Source: Calliopum simillimum (lineage: Eukaryota > Arthropoda > Insecta > Diptera > Lauxaniidae). From it: a DNA stretch of 64,000 nucleotides. This document shows, piece after piece, positions 1-11,831 of the stretch (position 1 is the first letter of the stretch; the number at the start of each line of letters is the position of its first letter). The notes below the pieces were generated by a model, which saw only the letters and a program-made list of their open reading frames with translations, was not told where the DNA came from and did no database searches. The stretch spans positions 118,248,897 to 118,312,896 of the forward strand of contig OX638370.1 of NCBI GenBank assembly GCA_951812925.1, read 5' to 3'. Both the position numbers and the translations under genes were made by a program.

Positions 1-447
1 TCTTGTGAATAAATATTATGTAGTGTGCGACTCTTTCAATTAAAATTCACTAGAAAGAAGATAGCAATTAAATTTATATTTTTTTCAAAAAAAATCATCG
101 CCATCATCATTCATCTTTTAAATATTTTTATTTCTCATGCAGCAAATAAACTTTTTCAATGACATTACATTTTTACAAAAGCAACAGTACAAAAATAAGT
201 AAATTATTTTTAAATTGAAGACAAAATATCATATAAAACTAATTCTCAAACATATATATGTATATCTCATAATTGCATACCTACATGCAGATATCTTGTA
301 TTCTGCCAAATGGAGGAATTTCAAATGGATTCAAACACCCGAAGCCTTTCGATGAATCCAAAACCTTTAGGAAGATAAATTAAGTTTAGATTTAAAAATT
401 AAGAAAAGAAAACATAGAAAACATGAAAAATCACAATGATTTACATA
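1..447. other. Non-coding AT-rich stretch
   Basis: No open frame, RNA gene or repeat boundary is visible here. It probably lies in an intron or upstream region of the plus-strand gene whose exons appear from position 4964, but no exon of that gene could be recognised in this piece. Confidence 0.5.
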
Positions 448-1384
448 TTGGGTGTTGGAATTAATTTTAAAGGTTTTTTTTTCGGTTTTTGAGCATTTAT
501 TTAGAAACAACGGTACAATGTATATTATTCAAAGTATTATCCATCGTTAGCTACAACATTTTCCCATATTTCTGGCAGCATACGGATTCCGCGCCGGAAG
601 AACGACTCGTCTTTTGAAGCAATCCACGAATCGACCCATTTTTTGGTATCCTCGTAAGAAGTGAAGCGCTGCTCAGCCAAGCCATGCGTCATCGATCTGA
701 ATAGGTGGTAGTCGGAAGGGGCTATGTCTGGGCTATATCTGGGCTATAAGGCGGGTGGGGTAGCACATCTCAATTCAGCGCCTCCAACGTTTCCTTGACG
801 GTTCTTGCAACATGTGGCCGTGCGTTGTCATGTTGGAAAACCATTTTGTCGTGTCTTTTGGCATATTCCGGCCATTTAACCTTTAATGCTCGGCTCAATT
901 GCATCAATTGTTGTTGGTAGCGTTCCCCAGTGATGGTTTCGTTAGGTTTTAGCAGCTCATAGTACACGACACCCTTCTGATCCCACCAAATACACAGCAT
1001 AAGCTTGGCGCTATGAATATTCGGCTTGGCCGTCGATGTTGATGCATGGCCGGGTGGTCCCCACGATTTTTTTCGCTTAGGATTATCGTAATGGATCCAC
1101 TTTTCATCGCCAGTGATTCATCGTTTTGCTTCAACCGCTTTTTTTCTTCAAATGGAAGCACAAAAGTAAACCTTCTCGCAAATTGCGTTTTGTTGGAACG
1201 AAAGCCGACATGTTCACAGAGAAAAAAATATATGTTGTTTATACTTCAGTGGAATGACACATACTGAAAAATGAAGCTTAGACAATGTGCTTTGAAATGA
1301 ATATTGTCACAGGTGTGCCCAATGCGATCTTTTGATAGTTACGCCATCTCTTAGAAAACCTTTAAAATTAATTCCAACACCCAA
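448..1384 (-). mobile_element. Internally deleted mariner element (copy 1)
   Basis: The two ends are an inverted repeat: TTGGGTGTTGGAATTAATTT begins at 448, its complement ends at 1384, and the TIRs pair over about 30 bp. A TA dinucleotide lies immediately outside each end (446-447 and 1385-1386), the target duplication made by Tc1/mariner transposition. The element is 937 bp, against about 1.3 kb for a full mariner, and carries a transposase pseudogene on the minus strand. The nearly intact TIRs mean it could still have been mobilised in trans by a full-length relative. It lies upstream of the first visible exon of the plus-strand gene at 4964. Confidence 0.9.
525..1211 (-). pseudogene. mariner transposase, internally deleted and broken
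   Basis: On the minus strand the frame starts at the ATG at 1211-1209 with MSAFVPTKRNLREGLL, the usual mariner N-terminus. After about 25 codons it jumps to the catalytic core, so roughly 100 or more codons of the DNA-binding and linker region are missing. The core holds GDEKWIHYDNPKRKKSWGPP (first Asp), MLCIWWDQKG, HDNARPH (second Asp) and, in another frame after a frameshift near 770, a YSPD..PSDYHLF block (third Asp of DD34D). A stop lies just before the GDEKW motif (ATCACTGGC is preceded by TGA), and another replaces the Gln of the C-terminal GQYFE motif. A short duplication (GGGCTATATCTGGGCTAT, near 730-748) underlies the frameshift. The product cannot be active; the closest mariner groups are irritans-like, by motif memory only. 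Confidence 0.88.
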
Positions 1385-2792
1385 TACATTAGCAGAAGGT
1401 GGCTTAAGGAAACCCTTGAAGGAAACAATAATTATGTAGAGGATAAAGTAAATATGTGTTATAGCAAAGTTAAGTAAAGTATAGATATATAAAAATAGTT
1501 GGAGAAAAATGTGTGATGTATGTTAAAAACATAAAAATTAAAATGACCTTTTTTTTAAGCCAAATCAGAACAAAATAAACCATTATCTTATTTACATGAT
1601 TTAAAACTTCCTACTCGTATTAAATTAATATTAAAATGTTCATTAAAAATAAACAAAAATAAATAGCGAAAATTTAAAAATTTTTCAAGATAATCAAAAT
1701 TGCATTTAAAGTTAAAACCAAAATTTAGATAGTTTAAAGTGTTATGTTTTTATACAAAAATTTATTTCAAGCATAAAAAAACAAATTTTCTTGATTTGAT
1801 AGATATTTTTTGACTAAACAAAGGTCCAAGATAGAAAAATCATGCTTGTGGTATAAAGAATTCATAACTAAATTGAAATTCTGTACAAAAAAAAATTAAA
1901 GGATTTTTTTTTCGATAGTTTTATTAAAAAAAAAAGAAAAAAATTTTAATTATTTTAAATAGATATATAAAAAGCACAATTAATAAACACACAATGAAGT
2001 ATTAAACATAGAAAGCAGAAGACTTTAAAAGTAATTTAAAATAGGGAATTTCTTAAAACATAACATACATTGCTACATACATGTGTATAGTAAAATGAAA
2101 GTAAAAACACAAGAAGTAGCAACATTGATTAATGATACGAAATTATGCAACGTACAAACAAATATACATAACCCCGAAAATATCGCTAATTAGATTTAGG
2201 TATTTAGTCTTTTTCAAGAAATCAGTCCACACACAAACTATACAGTTTTGATAATTAATTTAAATGTTTTGCCATAAAATGAAAAAAAAAAAAAAAGAAA
2301 TAAAAAAAATCACGTAAATGACACGTTCCATAGAAGCACAAAAACATAGTTCGTCATATCAAGCAAAATCTCAAAACATTTACCACGGCACTACAAAAAT
2401 ACGTTTGTCCAACCCTAAAAACTTGACTTTAATAAATTTTCCATAGGAATCGGTGAAAAAAAAAGAAATTTTTAAAGAAACAGTTGGAAAATTTTGGAAA
2501 ATCTGCACAAAAAAACCATGAAGAGCAGAAATCATTTAGAGTTACTAAGATATTTTATTGGAAAATGCGCCTTTTCAGCAAAAAGTCTTAAAAAATTCTT
2601 TCGTATAGCTTCACAAGCCAATCTAGGAAAACGTTTAGTATTACTGTACTCTTCATATCCAAATTAGGTAAAAACAGCCTCCCATCTGCTCAAAATAAAA
2701 AATGGTCAAAATAGTGTCATTATTACTATTCAATATACGAATACAGATATAAATCATTAAAAATATTTATTTCGTGTAAAATTTCATCTTAT
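1385..2792. other. Non-coding AT-rich stretch
   Basis: About 1.4 kb of AT-rich sequence with poly-A runs (for example 1920-1945 and 2280-2310). No coding segment, splice-bounded exon or repeat ends were recognised. It may be intron of the plus-strand gene. Confidence 0.5.
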
Positions 2793-3260
2793 ACCCTACA
2801 CCCAGGGAATATTCACTTTTTTCTTCAGTTTATAATGCAGAAAAGGAGGCGTGGCAGGTATAGAAAAGTATATATATTCTTGATCGGCGTCATCTCTTGA
2901 GACGATTTAGCTAAGTCCGTCAGTGGAAAAAATTTACACGATAAAATGAGCGAAATCGGTGGTTTCAAAATTAAGTATATAGCAAACGCGTTTTTTGAGA
3001 TAGTCCAACCAAATTTCACTCAGATGCTAGGGATAGGATAAACTAGTCGAAGTCAGGTTACAGAGCGTGGCACCTCCCATGCAAGCAAAATTTCTATAAA
3101 GCTGTAGTGCAACCATTATTTGAGGTAATGCTAACAAATTTTAGCTTTTAATAGTTTACGCACGCTCTGAGTAAAAATTTGGCATAATTTTCAAAATACT
3201 TAAATGTAGGGTGCTCAATTTGTGGCAAAGCCAAAGATAATACCCTTACTAGTATTTATT
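2793..3260. repeat. Dispersed fly repeat, copy 1
   Basis: Begins ATACCCTACACCCAGGG and continues with an ATATATATTCTTGATCGGCG block and a GGCGTGGCACCTCCCAT block, ending near a CCCTTACTAGTATTTA motif. The same ordered blocks recur at 7556-8340, so this is one dispersed family; this copy is shorter (fewer internal GTGGCACCTCCCAT units). It has no reading frame. The family resembles non-coding repeats widespread in flies, but I cannot name it. Confidence 0.75.
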
Positions 3261-3293
3261 TATATGGAAATACATATGTTTTTTTCAATTCCA

Positions 3294-3851
3294 GGTGACT
3301 TTTTCGATAATATCAGGTTCTTGCCGATGTTTTCAGAGTTTTCGGATACTTTTCGATAATTTATGCTTTTTGCCGAATTTCCGATACTTTTCGATTATTT
3401 CCAATTTCTGCACTTTTTTTCAATATTTTTCGATAGTTTTATGATCTAGCTGATTTTTGCAGTTTTTCGATAATTTCTAGTGCTTACTTACTTTTCGATT
3501 AATTTCGATTCCTGAAGACTTTTAGATATTTTTCAATAACTTCAGAATTTAATCGACTTTTTTGATGTTTAAATTTTTTTCGAAAACTTTCGAAAATATT
3601 AAAAAAGCCTATGGAAATTATTCACAAAGTAACGAAAATCAATCGAAAAAACCGGTAAGAGTAAGAGTAAATCTAAAAACACTGAAAAAATCTACTAAGT
3701 CCTGAAATTATCGAAAATATCGAAAAAGAGTGCGGAAATCGGAAATAACCGAAAAGTTTCGAAAAATTCGGCAAGAACCATAAATTATCGAAAAGTATCT
3801 GAAAACTCTGAAAGAATCGGCAAGGACCTGATATTATCGAAAATGTCACCA
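3294..3851. repeat. Large hairpin built from TTTTCGATAATTT-type units
   Basis: The left arm starts GGTGACTTTTTCGATAATAT (3294) and the right arm ends with the near complement, ...CGAAAATGTCACC (3851). The arms are about 210 to 270 bp and pair imperfectly along most of their length around a short centre near 3570-3640. Each arm is made of degenerate repeats of a TTTTCGATAATTTC-like unit interrupted by TTGCCGA motifs. There are no coding frames. It directly follows the dispersed repeat at 2793-3260. It is likely a foldback or MITE-type element. Confidence 0.8.
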
Positions 3852-4963
3852 ATAATCAAAAAAAATTTAGCAACATACAAAAGTTTTAAGATCCCTTTGC
3901 ATTTACTTACAGAGTATTTTTTAAATTTTTCAGTTTGTTGTAAATAAAACTGGAATAAGTCCATTCGGGGCAAAAAAATCGCATACTTTCGATTACACTT
4001 GTAAAAATTTGTACAGCACAACAAAATTTGATAAATTTACAGTGGTAGACATTTTACACCACTTTAATAACGCTTACCAATATTTTTGAATTGACCCGCA
4101 GGAAAACGCTTAAATATCTCAGTTTATGAAAAAATGGTCTTAATTCAAATATTACTTTTTATTTTTGATGACTCACAGATTTAAATCAGAAAAATATGAG
4201 GTATGTTGACCAATACGAAAGGTTTACTCCGCTTACATGAAATATATCAGTCGTTAGCTACTACCAAGCCGTAAATATCAAAACTTTATGCCAAACCAAA
4301 ACTATGGTATGCTCTAATATTTCGAGAATTCAGATACCTGAAACAGTTTTGACCACAAATTCAATAATATTCCATTACTATTGGTTTAAAAAATTAAAAT
4401 ATTATATTTTTTTTTAACTAATATTTATAAGCTTACGTATAAGTGTATTTGTATGTTATTAATTTTTTTTTTTTTTTTTTTTTTGTAATAATTATTTTTA
4501 CCTGCAAGTAGTTAAATGTTTTATAACAGAATTATTAATGTTAAATGTTTTTTCTGTCTTCTTTCTTTCTTTTTCTCTTTCTTTCTTTCTTTCTTAAAAA
4601 AAATAACTTTTATTGAACTTGGTTTATCATTATTTGGTCTTGCCTTGTCTCTGTCTAATGTGTATGTATTTGCCAACAATAACCACCATAACAACAACAA
4701 CACCAAATTATACTACAACAACAAACAACAAAAATAACAATCAACACACCAACAACCAAAATACAACAAAATTTTCATTCACTCACACGCTCACACCTAC
4801 ATACATAAATATTTTGCAATTATTTGTGCCTGGCTATATGATCTGTGCTGAACAAAAAAAAAAAAAAAAACAAAAAAAAATTACAACAAAAATCTAAAAA
4901 AAAAAATGTTTGCAACTTTGTTATTTGTATGTGCGTGCGTGTGTGTGTTTTGCACTTACATAG
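3852..4963. other. Intron with simple repeats
   Basis: No exon seen. It contains a poly-T run (about 4466-4484), a CTTT-rich microsatellite (about 4558-4597), a CAA/ACA-rich tract (4680-4790), poly-A (4854-4870), and a TG-rich tract just before the splice acceptor at 4962-4963. The apparent small open frames here are products of these simple repeats. Confidence 0.6.
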
Positions 4964-5075
4964 GTCAACACTGGGTCAAGGCATACGCTCCGGTTGCGGC
5001 ATAGTGCCAATAACAGGACCAGGTGGATTACAGCACTATGCCACAGCCGATCGGCGCTCAAGTGGCAGTTTAAGA
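4964..5075 (+). CDS. Internal exon of an unassigned plus-strand gene
   Basis: This exon is bounded by an acceptor (CACTTACATAG, AG at 4962-4963) and a perfect donor GTAAGT at 5076. Its 112 nt begin with the last base of a split codon and then read STLGQGIRSGCGIVPITGPG and on to SSGSLR, ending in phase 0. That phase fits the 24-nt exon at 13775 and the last exon at 14242, so the three join in one frame without a stop. The composition (Gly, Ser, basic) suggests a disordered tail of a larger protein whose main domains lie upstream of the window. I do not recognise the family; a neuronal scaffold, receptor tail or signalling protein are all possible. The intron after it is about 8.7 kb and full of transposon remains. 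Confidence 0.72.
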
Positions 5076-5544
5076 GTAAGTATTGCTTTCTCTCTCTACT
5101 TATTCTACTACGTATTTACACACACTATTGCTATTGATATACACATACATAAGTGTTAGTTTCATTATTTCAATATTTTATTTTTGTTTCTTTTCAATAA
5201 TAATAGTGCTATCTCTGTTTCTTTATTTAAATTAAAACCATTTAAAAATTAAGGAAATTTATTATGCTCTTATGTGTTTGTAATACGAGTATCATATATA
5301 GTATATATGTACATACTCCAATTAGTAGTTAAGCGTAAGGCTCTCAATAGTGCGCTTCGAGTTTTAAAAGTTTTGGTGCTTTTGCAAATACAAAATACAA
5401 ATCTAAGCAACTTCTTGATATTTGAGGGCATTAAAAATAACGGCAAATTAAGCATCATTTAGCTGGCATACTTTTACGGTATAAAAGGAGACGCAGTACG
5501 CGTGTAGGATGTGAAACTTATGTTTGAAAAGTAGGTGTGGCATC
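5076..5544. other. Start of the large intron
   Basis: The sequence after the GTAAGT donor is AT-rich and non-coding. Nothing else was recognised before the minisatellite. Confidence 0.5.
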
Positions 5545-6125
5545 AATTGAATACCTAGATGTTCTTCGCTAAGACTTTTTGAAACTTTGGGGTGACCTTC
5601 GGGTGCCCAAAGAAATAAATCAATTAAAACTTTTTGATATTCCGACATAGACATTTTCCCTCTAGTATATCTAGGTATTCTTTGTTTTGACTGTAAGCCT
5701 TCAAGAGGTCTTTGGGTACCTTCGGCTGTCCGAGGAAACAAATCAATTAAAGCTTTTTGATATTCCGACACAAATGTTTATCTAGTATATCTAGATATGC
5801 TTCGTTTTGACTATAAAGCCCTCGGGTGATCTTCGGGTACCTTCGGGTGTCCCAGAAAATGAATAAATTAAAGATTGTTGATAGTGGTCTTTAAATTTTT
5901 TCCCCATTGTGTATCTAGATATTCTTCTTTTTGACTATAAGGCCGTCGGGTGACCTTCGGATGTCCCAGGAAATGAATCAATTAAAGCTTTTTGATATTC
6001 CGCAATAAATGTTTTCTTAATAGTATAACTATATGTTCTTCGGTTTGAATATGAAGCCTCTGGGTAACGTTTAGGAAACTTTGTGTATCCCAGAAAACTA
6101 TAATCAATGATATTCACGTTTTTCA
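5545..6125. repeat. Minisatellite, unit about 115-122 bp, about five degenerate copies
   Basis: Each unit carries TATCTAGATATTCTTCGTTT-like sequence, GACTATAAGGCC, a GGGTGACCTTCGGGTGTCCC-like block and AATCAATTAAAGCTTTTTGA. The TTTTTGATATTCCG anchor recurs near 5636, 5758, 5880 (diverged) and 5994, giving spacings of about 122, 122 and 114 bp. On the minus strand some units stay open as SEYQKALIDLF.....EG....GL.SK repeats, but frames are broken between units. It lies in the intron of the plus-strand gene. Confidence 0.82.
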
Positions 6126-6130
6126 ACTAC

Positions 6131-6300
6131 CTACACAACAAAAAATTTTTGGGGATCAAGTATAAACTTTGGATTTGTATCCATTCTAATTTAGTTTAAA
6201 TTTTACACCCAGCAAATAGTTTGGGTGTAAAATTCAAATCAAATTGGAATGAATACAAATCAAAAGTATATAAGTTAACCTTAAACTTTTTGCTGTGTAC
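6131..6300. repeat. Short foldback/MITE, arms about 75 bp
   Basis: An imperfect inverted repeat runs from CTACACAACAAAAAATTT at the left to AAACTTTTTGCTGTGTAC at the right. The middle is the palindromic ACACCCAGCAAATAGTTTGG-like loop, with TTTTACACCCA at the inner end of the left arm and TGGGTGTAAAA at the start of the right arm. A related right-arm sequence (ATTCATTCCAATTCGGTTTC followed by TTATTTGCTGTGTA) occurs near 51876-51924, so this is a dispersed family. Confidence 0.65.
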
Positions 6301-7326
6301 GAAATTTTGTCAAAATAGCAATTATGTTTTGCGAGATATAATGGTATGGCTGTATAGTATGGTGCTTAATTTGACATAATTTAAAATTGCCTAGTACATT
6401 CAGAAGTTGCATAAATTTCTATTTGTTTAACTTTAAGACTAAGGAAACTCAAAGCTTCTACAACACTTAATTGAAAATAACTGAAAAAGTTGAAAAGATT
6501 GAAAGTAAATCATCAATTTGATTCAAAAAAATTGTTGAAAAGAAATTATATATCGGACACTTTCTTAGCTTGTATTGGTGTGTGAAGCTTTCGTTGTCTT
6601 AAACATTTATGATTTTTCTTATATGAAACCAATATCTATCTTATAAACATAAAACTGCTGGAAACGATCAATGTCTAAAAATCTGTGCACAGCTAAATTG
6701 TTTTTATAGCATTCTACTAACTTTTAGATTTTGCTTTTTTAATTTATTTGAAATAGTGTCTTGAACGTTGCTGTTGCATTCTCTCCTTTAATGCAATGTT
6801 TTATTATTTCAAAAAATTTAACTTTCACAGGAATAATAATTTTTGAATATAAAATTGTTTTTTCTTTTATTTATTAAACACAAAAAGTTTTTATGGCAAA
6901 GTTGCATGAGCATAGAACTTCTAAACATAAAATATAAAAACAGTAACGAAAAAACAGTAATCGAAACAACCTCTCCCAAGAACTTTTACAAAAAAAAAAA
7001 AAACATAAACTTTTAAATAACAGGTTAATAATATAAAATGGAATGAAGAAATTTTGTTAATAAATACACAATCTTATCTATCTCCGAGACTTTTTGAAAT
7101 ATAGTGTACTTTCTATTGCTCGCACATTTAATACTGAATGAAATATTTTATTCAAAAAATTCAAGATTCAGATATTCACTGCGCAATGATTTCATTTTGA
7201 CACTCAAGTACACTAAAGCGTTTTAGCAGTGTCGAAAAAAATCCTGATTCTTACAAATACTTCAGTGAGCTGTATTTTATACAAAGAAATACTTCAGGTC
7301 AGTATAAAATGTGCGAGTAGAAAAAC
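6301..7326. other. Intron, nothing recognised
   Basis: AT-rich non-coding sequence without open frames or clear repeat ends. Confidence 0.5.
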
Positions 7327-8624
7327 TTGCACGACATTTGTAACCCAGGATTGTAGTACATACATTTTATTCATTTCCGCTTGAGAGAGTGGAAAAGAGG
7401 CAAAAATAAGAGAGCGAAAAACTACTTTTTTCACTAAAGTAGCACTACCACTACAACTTCAGTATATGCATTGAACTAAACTGAAGCCCTGAAGAACAGG
7501 ACAAATAATTCTCGAAACGTCAGCGCGAAACAGTAAAATTTAAATTATTGTTTTTATACCCTACACCCAGGGTATATTCACTTTGTCCTTCCGTTTGTAA
7601 CGCAGAGAAGGAGACGTGGCATATATAGAAAAGTATATATATTCTTGATCAGCGTCACCTCCTGAGTCGATATAGCCATGTCCGTTTGTCTGGCTGGCTG
7701 GGTGGCTGGCTGACTGGCTGTGTGTTGAAATACACTTTTTGGGAAAATTGAGCAAGATAATTCAATGAAATTTGGTACACTACCTCCGTCGTCAAAGATA
7801 GTTTGGGGGATTGAAAATGAGCGAAATCGGTTATTGGACACGCCTACCGCCGATACAAAAAATATATTTAAAATGCAATTTTAGGAGTATTTTTCACGAC
7901 AATGCAACCAAAATAAGCATAAATACTAAGAAATGTAAGCGCAAGCTCTAAAAAAAAACTGCACGAATTCGGACAAGAGGGTGTGGCACCTCCCATATAA
8001 GCAAAAGCTTCAAAATGCTATACTGAAAGAGTTTTTTGAGATAATCCAACCAAACTTCACTCAAATACTAAAGACTATAAATGCACGCTCCAAGCTAAAA
8101 CTAGACGAACTCGGACAAGAGGGCGTGGCACCTCCTATGTAAGCAAAAGCTTCAAAACGCTATACTGAAAACGTTTTTCACTCAGACACTAAAAACTATA
8201 AATCTAAGCTCTGAACAAAAACTGTTTGAACTCGGACAAGAGAGCATAGCACCTCTCATATGAGCAAAATTTTAAAAATACTGCAGTGTAGCGTATTTAA
8301 TGTTTGGCCAGGCCAAATTTTACACTCTTACTAGTTATTAAAACATTTAATCGCGTTTTAGCCTTTATAAAATAAATTCGTACTTTTGTTCAGTTTCATG
8401 TGCAAATGTCTTGGTAGTACTTGGATGTAAAAAAAAGGAATAAAATACTGCACTGACTGATTTGCTTCAGTTTAGTTCAATGCATATACTGAAGTTGTAG
8501 TGGTAGTGCTACTTTAGTGAAAAAAATAGTTTTTCGCTCTCTTATTTTTGCCTCTTTTCCACTCTCTCAAGCGAAAATATATGAAATGTATGTACTACAA
8601 TACTGGGCTACCAATGTCGTGCAA
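7327..8624. mobile_element. Foldback element with ~161-bp terminal inverted repeats, carrying a nested repeat
   Basis: The left arm (7327-7487, starting TTGCACGACATTTGTAACCC) and the right arm (8464-8624, ending CAATGTCGTGCAA) are complements of each other at more than 90 percent by eye. Shared landmarks are GAGAGAGTGGAAAAGAGGC on the left with GCCTCTTTTCCACTCTCTC on the right, and CACTACCACTACAACTTCAG on the left with its complement on the right. The interior is mostly a second copy of the dispersed repeat (7556-8340). A 20-bp motif TCGCGTTTTAGCCTTTATAA occurs before the right arm (about 8351) and again, nearly identical, just after it (8625), hinting at a rearrangement or nested insertion. 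Confidence 0.85.
7556..8340. repeat. Dispersed fly repeat, copy 2 (nested)
   Basis: Starts ATACCCTACACCCAGGGTAT like the copy at 2793, with the same ATATATATTCTTGATCAGCG block. A TGGCTGGCTGGGTGGCTGGC stretch at 7690-7720 follows. It then holds three degenerate units of about 120 to 130 bp, each with ACTCGGACAAGAG and GTGGCACCTCCCAT-like sequence (near 7968, 8111, 8234). It ends with TGGCCAGGCCAAATTTTACA and CTTACTAGTTATT. It lies between the arms of the foldback at 7327-8624. It is non-coding. Confidence 0.75.
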
Positions 8625-11600
8625 TCGCGTTTTAGCCTTTATACAATAAATAAATATTTAATAAAAGCGATTTTAATCTTAAAATAAAAGTACGAAAAGT
8701 TTGGAAACTCCGACCCGATGGCTTGAGCAGACCACTACCACTCTTTTTAAATTTGTTGTTCCTCGTGGAATTGGAAGCTACATAAATAACCGATTTAAAT
8801 GAAATTTTTAGTGCTAAAAAATGCTGGGTCATTGACTTAAAAAGTAAGCGATGCCACACCACCATAAAAATTTATTCATAATATCTCTGAAAATTCTTGA
8901 CCCAGAAAGCTATTATTTAGTACTTGTGTAAACAGCACTGTTGAAAATAATGTTCACTGGAAAAATGGACGCTTCCACAGCTCCAAAACAAATTCTGTCA
9001 TGTTTTCGGATTATCATATATAAAAATCAAATTTATTGTCAAAAACAAACTTAGCTTAAGAGTAATGCTAATGCAATAAAACTAGCAAAACTTATTTCTA
9101 AAAATATTCTGTGTCATATTGCATATTACATCACCTGGACGATGCTTCAATTTCATAATCTAAAATGAAGTCACATCGCGAAATTTAGATTTTATTATCT
9201 ACATGCATTACAAACCTTCCCGTCACGTACAGTTACTTCATTGTCTACGTTTCCATTTCATTCGTTTTAAGTCATATTTCTTGAGTTCATTGTGTGTCAA
9301 CTTGTGTCAGTGATTAGGGTTTCGGAGCCTTGGTTTTTCTGCTCAAGTCCCGCAACTCTGCATTGAAGTTTTTCTTAGTTGAACTTTGAGTTCGAATATA
9401 TAATTTTACTATTTGTTCTAAATTTATTAGATTTCATAATTTGAAATGGATGGAAACTAGATGTGTAAAATAAAGTAGTAAACCACTCTTGAAAACGCTC
9501 TTTGTTTCACCAGTATCCAGCCAAATTAGCCTTGTTTAACAGTACCCTTTGTGACGTAGTCCCAACAAGAGCCTATTTAGGTACCACGGGTATAAGTAGC
9601 TCGCTACGCTGGGCTCTTTATGGTAGCTGTAGTTTATACCCATAATCGCTCACTGTGGAGTTGCATTCTTAAAAAATAGCATATTAATTAGATCAAGACG
9701 TAATTAATGGGAGCTATCGTCAATAAATATTCCCGTTGAATTTTTCTGAGACTTCAATGGAAACTTCACGGCAGCCTGAGGATAACTCCCCGATATCTTC
9801 TATTCGCATGTCTACGAATTGATGCATTCGAAGTAAGCTCTCGAAAAGGCGTTATCTTTGTAGACATAAGCGTTAATAAGGTGCTAGTCTGCTCTATTTT
9901 CAACGAGGCCATAGTTAAAGCTTTACAAATTACATACAATTTTTAGATATTTTCTCTCTATAATTCTCTATTTTATTTATCTTAAATAAAAACATCATAT
10001 TAAATAGATATTGAATATAAAGCCATTACAACAAATCCAAATATATCAAACAAAACAGTCCACAATTAGTAACAGAAACCAACAAATTTATGCAACACAA
10101 AACATCGCACAGTTTTACTTTAGTACATAAAATATAGTTAAAAATCTGAAATATACGATTACTTCAAAATATATATACATATATAGAACTAATTTACAAA
10201 GATACTGCAACAAAAGTCAAAAAAGAACCAAATTAGCGCTGCATTACAAAAGTGTAAATAATTAAATAATTAAAAATCAATAAAAGAAACTTAAATAAAT
10301 CAGTAAATATTTATATGCAAAATTAAACCAATTACGTATACTAAAAATACAGTCGTAGTAAATATGAAACATAAGAAATTTAGAAAAAAAAAACTCGTAT
10401 GTAATTCGCTGTTTTTCGTTGAATATCCCACATAAAATGGTCAATGCTTAAAAACCTTAAATGTATTAATATTTTAAGTGATAAAATACATATACCTTAT
10501 AACTTGAATAAAAAAGTATTGCAAACTTTATAGTAAAACAGCTTAAATGATGGCAAAAGCCAAATAAATATGTAATATACATTTACATATAAAATAATAC
10601 ATACATATAACAAAAAAAAAAAAAAAATATATATAATAAAATCAGCGAAAAAGTGTCAAAATAGTAAATGAATAATTGCAAAAAAAAATAAAAATTAACG
10701 AATGTCAAAAAAAAAAAAAAAAAAAAAATGTTTCCAGTTAATTGAATTTGGGGTGGTTAAAGAAAACCTTAATAAAACTACCTTTTCACTCGTATTTTAA
10801 AAAAATCCGGCTTTAGGCTTGGCACTAAATTCAATTACATTCGATTTTATGAGACCAATGTATCGTTGGAGTAAAGTGTATCAAAAGCGTAAGTATAAAT
10901 GGTACATACAAAAGATGCCAAAACAAAAATTTGCCAAATTGCTTTAACCCTTTCGACCCGAAAAAAAACTGTGGGGTATACAATATTTGTAATGGGTCAA
11001 CCTTAGAAACTTAATTTAAGTAAGATTTTTGACCGTCTCAAAATTCAAATTTTCACCGCCAGAACTGCTTCGGGGTATACTCCCAACATTTGTTTTTGAT
11101 TTGAATTTTTGGAATATAAAATCCTTGGAGTGGTAATAAGCAAAAACAGTGGTTACTGAAAATTGCATTAAATTTATTATTTCATTCAATTTTAGTGACA
11201 TAAATAACCGAGTTATGTATGTAAAAATTATTTATTTAAAATTTTTTGGGATATATTGTCCCAACCGGTTCGAAAGGGTTAAAAGTAAACATGACAACAC
11301 CTTAATAATTTTTTATCTACCAATAATTTATATTTGTCTTGGTTTTTCAGGGGCAAGATTTTTATTTTTTCGCAAGGGGGTAATCATAGAAAGAACAAAA
11401 AGTATTAGCTGCTATTGCTTATTTATACTTCTTTCTGTAATTTATGTAGGGGAAGAGTATCGGCTGCGGGCAAGGTTCGGGTGTCGGCACCCCCCCCCGT
11501 AACATTTGACAAAAAACAAATACGGCTATTCTGACAAATGTCAAGCGCGTGTTATGACAGCACAAAGTTTTTGTGCATATACCAGAGCAAACTGACGCAT

Positions 11601-11831
11601 TTGCTTTGTGCTGAGAAGAAAACAATTTTTGAATAAGTTACAGTCAACACAAAAGCTTTTTTCCAAAAATCTTCCAAGTGCGATAAATCGAAGTGAATCA
11701 ATCGAAAAGCTGAATGCAATCTATATTTACGATATTCAAAATGGGTTTTGAAGGCCAAAACTAGTTCTTCAAATTGTTACAAAACTTCAAAAATAGCCAA
11801 AAACGGTGTTTTTTGCACTTTTAGGTTAGTA
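8625..11831. other. Intron, mostly unrecognised; one diverged repeat
   Basis: At 8838-9010 a segment with GCGATGCCACACCACC, ATAATATCTCTGAAAATTCT and a TGTTCACTGG block matches in order a segment at 20228-20345 and, reversed, one near 59530-59640, so it belongs to a third dispersed repeat group. From 10600 to 10730 there are poly-A/AT tracts, and at 11490-11498 a run of nine C. No exon of the plus-strand gene was recognised in this part of the intron. Confidence 0.5.

Noticed and set aside
11419..11502. Long C-run suggesting an unusual G-quadruplex site
   Set aside because: A single run of nine C without three further G/C runs nearby cannot form a standard quadruplex.
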